62,202 nt of DNA from an uncultured Myxococcales bacterium. Its GTDB lineage: Bacteria; Myxococcota_A; UBA9042. Positions 18,741-26,284 of this stretch are shown one piece after another. Made by a program: the position numbers and the translations under genes. Under the pieces are notes generated by a model. It saw nothing but the letters and a program-made list of their open reading frames with translations, was not told the DNA's origin and searched no databases. How positions within the stretch are numbered: position 1 is the first letter of the stretch; each line of letters starts with the position of its first letter. Where the stretch lies: contig CAISBR010000057.1 of assembly GCA_903883645.1 (NCBI GenBank), forward strand, positions 1-62,202, written 5' to 3'.

Positions 18741-19340
18741 ATGCCCAGTCTCGCAAAATCTGCTTTGCTGTTGGGCTGTTTGCCGCTTTGGGCCTGTGTG
18801 GCTCCCACCGACTGTAGCGTAGAGCCCGAGCGGTGCCTGCCGCCGGCGTATCACGTCAAGTCGGCGCCCAGTAAGCTGAAACTACAGCCGCTTTTGCCGC
18901 TTGTGCCGCTCGTGCCGGGCCTGCCGATCGCAGTGGCGCCGGCCGGGGTGCCTGTCGCGGACCGGCTGGCGCAGCGGGGGCCGAATCCGCAGCCGGAGCG
19001 CGATCACCAAGTACCGGTCGCAGACCAGCAGCTGGTCGTCGTGCGGCGGGCCCTGTCCGCGGCTATGCCGGCGCTCAAAGCGCACGATTTGCAGGCGCTG
19101 CGGCCGTTCGTGACGGCGCGTTATGCAAAACAATTCGCCGAGATCGAGGCGCAATACAAGGACCGATTCTGGCGCCATGCCGACCGGGTTGGTCAAGTTT
19201 TGGGCAGCGCGCATCCGCAATTTAGCATTGAGCCGCAGCCCGACGGCCACCTGCAGGCGACGATCAAGTCGCCGGATGGCCTTGAAATTCGCCCTGTCGT
19301 CGTGCAAGAAGACGGCGTGTGGAAACTGGACCGCTTGTAG
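18741..19340 (+). CDS. Lipoprotein with a C-terminal NTF2-like domain, unknown function
   Basis: The 199-residue protein has a lipoprotein signal peptide ending in LWAC (Cys19), then CSVEPERC, a Pro/Leu-rich linker and a C-terminal domain of about 100 residues. That domain (ALSAAMPALKAHDLQALRPFV to VVVQEDGVWKLDRL) has the helix-strand pattern and final VWKLD strand of NTF2-like domains. No catalytic residues are evident. It sits 41 nt after the cyclophilin gene with GGGGGA before the ATG, so cotranscription is likely. Confidence 0.65.
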   Translation: MPSLAKSALLLGCLPLWACVAPTDCSVEPERCLPPAYHVKSAPSKLKLQPLLPLVPLVPGLPIAVAPAGVPVADRLAQRGPNPQPERDHQVPVADQQLVVVRRALSAAMPALKAHDLQALRPFVTARYAKQFAEIEAQYKDRFWRHADRVGQVLGSAHPQFSIEPQPDGHLQATIKSPDGLEIRPVVVQEDGVWKLDRL

Positions 19341-19354
19341 ACCTGGAGGAAGGC

Positions 19355-20338
19355 ATGTTCCCGAAATCGTTGCGTTGGCTCGCCGTTGGCGCAGCTCTGT
19401 TTGTCGTGGCCGCCGGCTGCAAGAAGGAAGTGGCTCCGGCCGCCAAACCGACTGGCGCGGCAGCGTCTGCAGGTGCAGAACTCAAGGGTGCCGAGGCGGT
19501 TGCGGCCCCTGCGGCGGCTTCGGCCGTGCAAGCGCCGGCGGCGGCTTCGGTCGCCGACGGTGAGGCTGATCCTAATCAAAACGTTTGGAATTTGCAGGCC
19601 AACTCGGCGGTGGTCAAGGGCGGCGACCGCGTGTTTGTGCTGACGCAGGGTGCCCACCGCGCCTACGACGACGCCAACAAGCCGTACCGCCTGTTTGCCC
19701 AAGATGTGGGCGAGGTTAAGGGCGGCGTGGTCGTGATCAAAGAGCAGACGGGGGGCACGTTTAAGACCAGCGGCCTGTTCGTGATTCCGGCCGGCAGCAG
19801 CGCGGCGGAGCTCAAGGTGGGCGACATGGTGCTGGCGGAATGGGCGAGCGAGCTCAAGCACGCGGTCGTGCAAAAGATCGACGGCGAAAAGATTACGGTG
19901 CGCCACACCGATCTGCCCGACAACTGGACGGATGACAAGGTCGTGCGGGTGTTGGCGCCGCGCGAAGTGACCCGCCAAAAAGAGGGCCTGCAGGCTGGCA
20001 ACTTCGCATTTGCCAAGGGGACGCAGGGTAGGGATGAGATCGTGTTGCTCGTGGGCCAGTCGGGTGACAACTGGATTACTCGCCAGTTTAGCCAGCGCGT
20101 CCGCATGGTTGCCGTTTCGGACCTGCGGCCGATTCCGCTGAAGCCGGTGCTCAAGCCGGGCCAGCTCGTCGAAGTGCCATGGATCGGGCAGGTTTATACC
20201 GGCAAGGTCAGCAAGGTGCTGGGCACGCGGGTCGAGGTCAAAGTCGATGGCATCCAGAAGACCGACGCGGTCATCGCCTCGTTTGGCCAGGTTGCGCCCG
20301 TAGAGCCGAAGAAGTCGGAGAAGGCCGCTGGGAAATAG
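19355..20338 (+). CDS. Lipoprotein with Tudor/SH3-like barrels, unknown function
   Basis: The 327-residue protein has a clear lipoprotein signal peptide (LFVVAAGCKKE, Cys21) and an Ala-rich linker. Repeated beta-barrel-like segments follow, such as LKVGDMVLAEWASELKHAVVQKIDGEKITVRH and LKPGQLVEVPWIGQVYTGKVSKVLGTRVEVKV (each split by short loops). These resemble Agenet/Tudor-like modules often annotated in myxobacterial lipoproteins. The start at 19355 is preferred because GGAGG lies about 6 nt upstream. It is 14 nt after the previous gene, so it is in an operon with it. The binding partner is unknown. Confidence 0.7.
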   Translation: MFPKSLRWLAVGAALFVVAAGCKKEVAPAAKPTGAAASAGAELKGAEAVAAPAAASAVQAPAAASVADGEADPNQNVWNLQANSAVVKGGDRVFVLTQGAHRAYDDANKPYRLFAQDVGEVKGGVVVIKEQTGGTFKTSGLFVIPAGSSAAELKVGDMVLAEWASELKHAVVQKIDGEKITVRHTDLPDNWTDDKVVRVLAPREVTRQKEGLQAGNFAFAKGTQGRDEIVLLVGQSGDNWITRQFSQRVRMVAVSDLRPIPLKPVLKPGQLVEVPWIGQVYTGKVSKVLGTRVEVKVDGIQKTDAVIASFGQVAPVEPKKSEKAAGK

Positions 20339-20354
20339 GCAGCCAAATCCGACT

Positions 20355-20408
20355 GGCACCCACTTTTTACTAGCTTCTACTAGCTTCTACTAGCTTCTAC
20401 TAGCTGAA
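20355..20408 (-). repeat. Intergenic motif copy B with three extra 10-bp tandem units
   Basis: On the minus strand this begins TTCAG and ends GTGGGTGCC like copies A, C and D, but the GTAGAA core is expanded. The 10-bp unit CTAGTAGAAG occurs three times, making the element exactly 30 nt longer than the 24-nt copies. It follows at once the TAA stop of the RsmG-SpoU gene and lies between that gene and the convergent lipoprotein gene. Confidence 0.75.
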
Positions 20409-20409
20409 A

Positions 20410-21843
20410 TTACTCGGACTCTTGACTGCCCCAGCGGAACAGCGCGACCGCCACCGCCACGGGGCCGTTGAGCGACTCGTTGCCGTCGGCCATCCCAATC
20501 GACACGGCCTGAGCGCGCAGATCGGCCGGCAGCCCAGGGCCTTCTAGACCGGGCAGCAGCAAGAAATCATCGGGAAAGACAAAGTGTTGCAGAGCAGTGC
20601 CCTCGGCCGACAGCGCCACGAGCTGCTCGCTGGGCACCGCCGCGGCGACCTCGGCCACGCCTGCGCTACTCCACAGATTCAGCCGCCAAGCCGCCAGGCC
20701 GCCGGAGCGCACCGCCTTGGGATGGTAGGGCGAAGCCGCCTCGCGCGTCAGCACCACCTCGCGCACACCCAGCGCCGCCGCCGAACGCAGCACCGCACCT
20801 ACGTTTTCGGGGTCTTGAAAGGGCACTGCCAGCGTTGCCCCCAGCAGCGTGCCCGGCCACGGTCGCGGCGGCGGCGCGCGCACCACCACCAGCGGGCCCT
20901 TGGTGCCAAACTGGTCGAGCTCGCGGAACAATTCGGGCGCCAGCAGCGCCACTGGCAGCTCCTCCGCCGCCTCCGGGATGACATGCTCGGTACCCAGCGG
21001 AACCAAAAGCTCGACGCACACGTGACCGTAATCGCGCAGAACCTCGGGTACGAGCTTTGACCCCGCCACGATCGCGAGGCCGTGCTTGCGAATCCCCTTG
21101 CCCGTCAGCAGGTCGCGCCAGGTGCGCATCGCGTCGTTGCTACCCGATTCAATGTGCCGGGTCTTGCGTCGCTGCACTTCGGTGGGGTCGCGCAGGCGCT
21201 CAAAGGTGACCAGCCGGCGGCGATGGGTGGTAAACGGAATGTCGTAGGCTAGGTCGTCGCGCAGCGCCCACGAGGTGCCAAATGCTCTCTGCGCCTCGGC
21301 AATTTCGTCGTCGCAATTGGGCCCCTTCATAAAGATCGCCAGGCCGCCCGGCTGCACCATGCGCCGCACCCGCGTCAGCGTCACCGGAATCTTCTCGAAC
21401 GCACGGGTAATCACGCCGCCCACCGCGTCGTCGAAGTGGTGCCCCAGCGTGGCGTGCCAGGTCGAAATACCTTGCAGCCCACACGTTTGGATCGATTCGT
21501 CGATAAAGGCGATCCGCTTGGCGCGCATCTCGTTGCAGATGACCGTGGTCGCAGGCGAGCCGATCTTGAGCGGAATTCCCGGAAGGCCGGCCCCTGAGCC
21601 GATATCGAGCAGCGGCGACGGCAGCCGGCCCGCCAACTTCTGCGCCACCAGCAGGCAATCGACGTAATGCAGCGAGACCATGGTGTCAAAGGCGCGCAGG
21701 CGCGTCAGATCGCCGTCGTCGTTGCGGGCGTGAAGGAGCTGATGGTATTGCCACAACTGCCCAAGCTGCGCATCGCTAAGGGTAATGCCGCTGGCCTGCA
21801 GCATGGCGGCCAGACCGGCTTGCGTCGGCGGGTATTTTCCCAT
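20410..21843 (-). CDS. rsmG: RsmG (16S rRNA m7G methyltransferase) fused to a SpoU/TrmH-type RNA methyltransferase
   Basis: The 477-residue protein has two methyltransferase domains of different folds. Residues 1-215 are RsmG-like, methylating 16S rRNA G527 at N7: LLDIGSGAGLPGIPLKI (78-94) is the SAM-binding motif, and MRAKRIAFIDE and the ITRAFEKI block fit RsmG. Residues about 320-470 are a SPOUT domain with PENVGAVLRSAAALGV (345-360), LLPGLEGPGLP (429-439) and VSIGMADGNESLNGPVAVA (447-465), the three SpoU knot motifs. Separate genes are the rule. The start at 21843 has CGGAGC upstream. It lies 66 nt after cysH on the same strand. Confidence 0.88.
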   Translation of the reverse strand: MGKYPPTQAGLAAMLQASGITLSDAQLGQLWQYHQLLHARNDDGDLTRLRAFDTMVSLHYVDCLLVAQKLAGRLPSPLLDIGSGAGLPGIPLKIGSPATTVICNEMRAKRIAFIDESIQTCGLQGISTWHATLGHHFDDAVGGVITRAFEKIPVTLTRVRRMVQPGGLAIFMKGPNCDDEIAEAQRAFGTSWALRDDLAYDIPFTTHRRRLVTFERLRDPTEVQRRKTRHIESGSNDAMRTWRDLLTGKGIRKHGLAIVAGSKLVPEVLRDYGHVCVELLVPLGTEHVIPEAAEELPVALLAPELFRELDQFGTKGPLVVVRAPPPRPWPGTLLGATLAVPFQDPENVGAVLRSAAALGVREVVLTREAASPYHPKAVRSGGLAAWRLNLWSSAGVAEVAAAVPSEQLVALSAEGTALQHFVFPDDFLLLPGLEGPGLPADLRAQAVSIGMADGNESLNGPVAVAVALFRWGSQESE

Positions 21844-21909
21844 GATAAGGCTCCGTAGGGTGGGCGCACGGCGCCGGGCCGCGAGCATGCCAGCCCAACC
21901 CGCAAAGGG

Positions 21910-22668
21910 CTAGCGATCCCCAGCTTCGCTCGTCGCGTGCAGACCACACTCTTTGCGTTCCGCATCTTCCCACCACCACCGCCCCTCGCGCTCGTGCTGG
22001 CCGGGCAACACCGGTCGCGTGCAAGGTGCGCAGCCAACGGATACGTAACCACGCAGATGCAAGGCATTATACGGCAGATCGGCGGCGCGAATGTATTTCC
22101 ACACCTGCGCCGAGGTCCAGCGCGCCAGCGGATTCCACTTCAACACGGCGGCGTCGGGCCGCGAGTGACTCAGATCTACTTGCACTACAGGCACTTCGGC
22201 GCGGGTCGCCGGACTCTGATCGCGGCGCTGCCCCGTCAGCCAGGCCGGCGAGCTGGCCAGCGCCCGCGCGAGCGGCTCAACCTTGCGCACCCCGCAGCAC
22301 TCGCCATGGCCGTCGCGATAGAACGAAAACAAGCCCTTAGCGCGCACTAGCGCCTCGACCGCGGGCGCCTGCGGGCTGAACACCTCGGTGGCGATGCCCA
22401 ATTTCTGGCGCACGGCTTCGACCAGTTCGAGTGTATCGGGCGGTAACCGACCGGTATCTAAGAAGAATACCCGGAATGGCAGCTCGAAGTCGCGGCAAAG
22501 TCCCAGCAGTGCCACATCTTCGGCTCCTGAAAAGGCTACTGCGGCAGCAGGCCCAAAGTGCCCGAAAGCACACTGTAAAATCGCCTGGGGTGGCGCCAAA
22601 TTAAGCTCGCGCTGCAGGCGTTGGACCAAGTCGTGGGCTTGCGGCAGGGTAAGGGGCGGCTGAATCAT
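21910..22668 (-). CDS. cysH: Assimilatory APS reductase (CysH, iron-sulfur type)
   Basis: The 252-residue enzyme reduces adenosine 5'-phosphosulfate to sulfite. [10 protein letters not shown] (46-55) is the nucleotide-binding PP-loop. [10 protein letters not shown] (Cys124-125) plus GCAPCTRPV (Cys213, Cys216) form the four-cysteine 4Fe-4S site that marks the APS-reducing group. KECGLH near the end carries the redox-active Cys241. The length is typical. It is divergent from the NACHT lipoprotein gene across 167 nt. No other sulfate assimilation gene is in the window. Confidence 0.93.
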   Translation of the reverse strand: MIQPPLTLPQAHDLVQRLQRELNLAPPQAILQCAFGHFGPAAAVAFSGAEDVALLGLCRDFELPFRVFFLDTGRLPPDTLELVEAVRQKLGIATEVFSPQAPAVEALVRAKGLFSFYRDGHGECCGVRKVEPLARALASSPAWLTGQRRDQSPATRAEVPVVQVDLSHSRPDAAVLKWNPLARWTSAQVWKYIRAADLPYNALHLRGYVSVGCAPCTRPVLPGQHEREGRWWWEDAERKECGLHATSEAGDR

Positions 22669-22835
22669 GCGGTTACGCTAGCACTGGCGCACGTGCCTGC
22701 CAATCGCCGCGCGGGCAAGCCACTGGGGCTACGCGCGAAACACAAGAAATTGCGTCTGCGGCGACAATCGGCGATGCTTGCGAATTGCGCCGCCCTGGCG
22801 GCACCGTACGGCATTTCTTGGTGGTGGAGAGGCAT

Positions 22836-24521
22836 ATGGCAACGGCATTCGATAGGAAATACTTGGCATCTTGGGCATTTGTGGCAAGCGCAGCATGGGT
22901 TGGCTGTGGCGCGCCCGAGGTCAAGGGTCCGCCGCCGCCTACGGGCCCCGGTCCGCAGTATGCCGCCGCGTGCAAGGTGCGTTTCGACAAGCATCAAGCG
23001 GCTTTGGCTAATCGGTCGTACGTTCCGGCCGAGCTGCTGGTGCATCTGTGGCCCAGCAAGAAGGGCGATGGCGCCCCCGCTTATATGGCGGAACTCGATC
23101 TGGCGGCAGCGCTCACCGCGACGGGGGTGAACACACTGAATTTGCAGACGGCGCTGGTGATGGCGCGCGGCGGCACGGGCAAGTCGCAGCTGGCCGAGTC
23201 GCTCGAGGCGCAGGTATGCGGGTTGTTGCCCTTCTATCGCATTGATTTAGCTTCGGAAGTGGCGCCGCAGTTGGGCAAGCTGCCTTCGGGCGTGAATGCG
23301 GTGGCCGTGGCCGTTGCCTCGCGCATCGCCAAGGTCGAGCCGCTGCAGGCCGAGGCGACCATCAAGGCTGCGATGGGCAATCTGAACTGGGTGGTGGTCC
23401 TCGACGCCCTCGACGAGACGCCGCTGCTGTCGCGCGAAGAGATTGCTCGTAATATCGACGACTTTGCTCTGCGCTTGGCGCCCAAGGGCCACCTGTTGGT
23501 GATGACCCGCCCGCCGGTCTTCAACAGCAACTACGGGCTAAAGACCGTGCAGGCGCGGCTCGAGCTGCCGCAGCTGACCTGTGACCAGGCCGATGTGTGG
23601 CTGGCCGAGCACGTGACCCAGACCGAAGAGCAGGCGACGGTCAAAGAATTCATGAATCACTACGGCTTGGACCGCAAGGTGACGAGCTTTGAGCGGTGCC
23701 ATTACCCGCACATGGCCACCTACCGCGACCTGCAAGTGGTGCGCGCGCTGGCCCGCAGTGCGGCGATCGACAAGAACAATCCCGAGTTCAAGAACTTCCA
23801 GGCCAGTCGCGCCCAGGTCTACACCTACTTCGTGGCCGCGCAGCTGATCCGCGACCTGCAAGGGCTGCCGGTCAACTGGACGCCGCACGACGCCATGGCC
23901 ACGGTCGATGCGTTGGTGGCGTCGAAAAACCCTGAGAACGGCCAGCGCAATTTTCAGTTTCAGCTTGAGGATTGCATCGCGGCCAACGTGCTGCCCGATG
24001 CGCCGGACAAGCACTCGACGTGCGAGCGGCTGCTGCAGTCGTCGCTGTTCCACGAGGGTAGCGAAGGTCCGGGGATGTTCCACTTTGATAATCAAAGCTT
24101 GGGCGACCTATTCCTGGCCCGCTGGACGGCGGCTCAGCTCATTGGCCTAGACGGCAAGCCGGATTGCAAGCGGCTCGAAGAGAAGGCGGCGCTGCTCGAA
24201 TCGAACGAAATTGCTGGATTCTTGCTGGGTAGCAAGGCGGGCCAGACCTGCGCGGTCGAACTGGCGCAGTCGCTGTGCAAGCGCGGCGGCAATCCCGAGC
24301 ACTTGCTCGAGCAGTTCGACCAGGGCCTGCCCCATGGTAAGTCGCGCGCCGATCTGGTCGTGGATGCCCAAGAACTGCTGGCGCCCCTGGGCAAGCCCGA
24401 CGCTTGCGTAGCGGGGATCTTTGACGGCCTGGGCAAGTCGGTCGCCGAGCTGATGCCCAAGAAGCAAGAGCCGGCTCCCGAGCCCAAGGGTAAGAAGGGC
24501 AAGAAAGGTAAGGGGAAGTAG
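22836..24521 (+). CDS. Predicted lipoprotein with a NACHT/STAND-type NTPase domain
   Basis: The 561-residue protein begins with a lipoprotein-like signal (RKYLASWAFVASAAWVGC, Cys24) and a Pro-rich linker. The NTPase core has Walker A ARGGTGKS at 110-117, Walker B VVVLDALDE at 186-194 (the NACHT-style LDxLDE) and the sensor VMTRPP at 223-228. A helical C-terminal region with several cysteines and a Lys/Gly-rich tail ending GKKGKKGKGK follow. NACHT proteins normally switch with ATP in the cytosol; lipidation would place this one where ATP is not expected. GGAGAGG before the ATG at 22836 supports this start. It is the first gene of a three-gene unit. Confidence 0.8.
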   Translation: MATAFDRKYLASWAFVASAAWVGCGAPEVKGPPPPTGPGPQYAAACKVRFDKHQAALANRSYVPAELLVHLWPSKKGDGAPAYMAELDLAAALTATGVNTLNLQTALVMARGGTGKSQLAESLEAQVCGLLPFYRIDLASEVAPQLGKLPSGVNAVAVAVASRIAKVEPLQAEATIKAAMGNLNWVVVLDALDETPLLSREEIARNIDDFALRLAPKGHLLVMTRPPVFNSNYGLKTVQARLELPQLTCDQADVWLAEHVTQTEEQATVKEFMNHYGLDRKVTSFERCHYPHMATYRDLQVVRALARSAAIDKNNPEFKNFQASRAQVYTYFVAAQLIRDLQGLPVNWTPHDAMATVDALVASKNPENGQRNFQFQLEDCIAANVLPDAPDKHSTCERLLQSSLFHEGSEGPGMFHFDNQSLGDLFLARWTAAQLIGLDGKPDCKRLEEKAALLESNEIAGFLLGSKAGQTCAVELAQSLCKRGGNPEHLLEQFDQGLPHGKSRADLVVDAQELLAPLGKPDACVAGIFDGLGKSVAELMPKKQEPAPEPKGKKGKKGKGK

Positions 24522-24524
24522 CCG

Positions 24525-24998
24525 ATGTTGCCACCGCAAATCGCCGCAGCCGAGCGCCGTCAGGTCATTGTGCGCCAGCCCCTGCCCGTGGCGCCCGAGC
24601 ACGCGTTCGCCTGGTTCACCGTGGCCGAGCGCCTTGAACAGTGGTTCTGCGATACCGCGGTAGGTGCGGTGGCCGTCGATGCCGAGCTGCACTGCACATG
24701 GCTCGACGAAGACGGCGAGACCTGGGAGCGCCGCGGCCGGTGGGTGGCGCTGGATGCACCGAACCTGTTGATCCTGCAATGGAGTTCTGACGATGCGCAA
24801 GCGCCCGGCGAGGTGCTGCGTGTGGCGATCGCTCCGGCGGATTTGCCTGACAATAGCCTGGGTTGCGTGGTAACCGTCATCAGTCCGCTTTTGGTGACCG
24901 AGACGGCGTTCTCGCCCGATGTGCTGGTCGAAGCGGTGACGACCGGCTGGAACATGGCCCTGGCGGAGCTGGGCGAACTGCTGAAGCTGCAAGGATAG
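24525..24998 (+). CDS. SRPBCC (Aha1/START-like) domain protein
   Basis: The 157-residue protein has the SRPBCC layout: VIVRQPLPVAPEHAFAWFTV, then LEQWFCDTAVG, then a beta-sheet and the terminal helix TTGWNMALAELGELLKL. This fold makes a deep hydrophobic cavity and occurs in Aha1 co-chaperone domains, polyketide cyclases and lipid-binding proteins. The ligand cannot be predicted. The ATG at 24525 follows the NACHT stop by 3 nt, so the two are cotranscribed and probably translationally coupled. No signal peptide is seen. Confidence 0.82.
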   Translation: MLPPQIAAAERRQVIVRQPLPVAPEHAFAWFTVAERLEQWFCDTAVGAVAVDAELHCTWLDEDGETWERRGRWVALDAPNLLILQWSSDDAQAPGEVLRVAIAPADLPDNSLGCVVTVISPLLVTETAFSPDVLVEAVTTGWNMALAELGELLKLQG

Positions 24999-25004
24999 TT
25001 GGCT

Positions 25005-26186
25005 GTGCCGAGCTTTGCGGAGCATCTGCAGGCCGTGCGGGCGACGATTCGCGAGATCGGGCCGCGCGCGCTTGTGGCGCAGTTGGCGCAGGCGCCGATT
25101 ACGCTGATCGATGTGCGCGAACCCCATGAATGGGCGAGTGGAATCATAGACGGTGCGCTGTGCCTGGGGCGCGGCCACCTTGAGTCGCGGCTCGCGGAGC
25201 TGCAGCCGGCGGCCGATGCCCCTATCGTGCTGTATTGTGCCGCGGGTGGACGCTCGGTGTTGGCTGTTAAGTCGCTGATTGCGATGGGCTATACCGACGT
25301 CGCGTCGCTGGCTGGTGGCGTGCAAGGGTGGCAGGCGGCCGGGCTTGGCCTGGTTCAGCCGGGCGGCTTGAGTCACGCGCAAAAAGTGAGATACGGCAGG
25401 CAATTGCTGCTGCCGGAGGTGGGCGAGGCGGGCCAACTGCGACTGCTCAAGAGCCGGGTGCTGCTGGTTGGGCTGGGCGGTCTGGGCTCGCCGGTGGCGC
25501 TCTACTTGGCGGCGGCGGGCGTAGGCACGTTGGGGCTCTGCGACGGCGATGTGGTCGATCGTAGTAACCTGCAGAGGCAGATCATCCACACGACGGCCCG
25601 GACGGGGCAGCCCAAGGTCGAGTCGGCGCGGCAGGCGCTGCAGGCGCTGAATTCCGATGTACAAATCGAGGCTTTGGCGCAGCACTTGACCGCTGCCAAT
25701 GCCCGGAGCCTGGTGGCTGGCTACGACGTGGTGGTCGATGCCTGCGATAACTTTGCAACGCGCTATCTGCTGAACGACGCGTGCCATTTTGAGAAAAAGC
25801 CGAATATTCACGGGTCGATTCACCGTTTTACGGGGAGTTGCACCGTACTATGGACCATGCGCGGCGGGCCATGCTACCGCTGCCTCTATCCGCAAGCGCC
25901 AGCGGCCGAAGCGTTTGGCTCGTGCAGTGACAACGGCGTGCTCGGCGTGCTGCCGGGCCTAGTTGGCGTGCAGCAGGCCACTGAAGTGCTGAAAATTCTG
26001 CTCGAAATCGGCGAGCCGCTGCTTGGGCGCCTGAGCATGGTCGACGCTTTGAGCGGTGCGAGTCGTCTGCTCAGAGTGCGTCGCGATCCGAACTGTGCGC
26101 TATGCGGCAATAAGCCGGTGCTGCATGATGTGCAAGAACCGTTGGATAGTTGCGCGGTTGTAAACAAAAGTTTCGGCGAAGTTTGA
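25005..26186 (+). CDS. Rhodanese-MoeB/ThiF fusion, sulfur-carrier adenylyltransferase
   Basis: The 393-residue protein joins an N-terminal rhodanese domain (about 10-115; catalytic Cys78 in YCAAGGRS) to a MoeB/ThiF E1-like domain (about 120-360). The E1 part has the ATP site GLGGLGSPVALYLAA, Arg finger block RSNLQRQ, DACDN, zinc ligands CYRC (290, 293) and CALC, and the acceptor Cys307 in GSCSDNGVLG. It should adenylate and sulfurate the C-terminus of a ThiS/MoaD-type carrier for molybdopterin, thiamine or thiolated tRNA. The domain order is the reverse of MoeZ/MOCS3. GTG at 25005 is preferred over TTG at 24999 because AAGGA is 9 nt upstream. Confidence 0.88.
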   Translation: MPSFAEHLQAVRATIREIGPRALVAQLAQAPITLIDVREPHEWASGIIDGALCLGRGHLESRLAELQPAADAPIVLYCAAGGRSVLAVKSLIAMGYTDVASLAGGVQGWQAAGLGLVQPGGLSHAQKVRYGRQLLLPEVGEAGQLRLLKSRVLLVGLGGLGSPVALYLAAAGVGTLGLCDGDVVDRSNLQRQIIHTTARTGQPKVESARQALQALNSDVQIEALAQHLTAANARSLVAGYDVVVDACDNFATRYLLNDACHFEKKPNIHGSIHRFTGSCTVLWTMRGGPCYRCLYPQAPAAEAFGSCSDNGVLGVLPGLVGVQQATEVLKILLEIGEPLLGRLSMVDALSGASRLLRVRRDPNCALCGNKPVLHDVQEPLDSCAVVNKSFGEV

Positions 26187-26284
26187 GGACTGCCAGGGTG
26201 GTTGGCATACTGCCGCCCAACGAGCACCGCAGACGTTGACCACAGGGGTCAAGGCGGCTCGAAGCAGTTTGCAAGGAGATCGCC

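Noticed and set aside
20354..20375. TGGCAC followed by TTTTTA at the end of the lipoprotein gene, considered as a sigma-54 promoter
   Set aside because: There is no GC at the -12 position; the sequence belongs to intergenic motif copy B.
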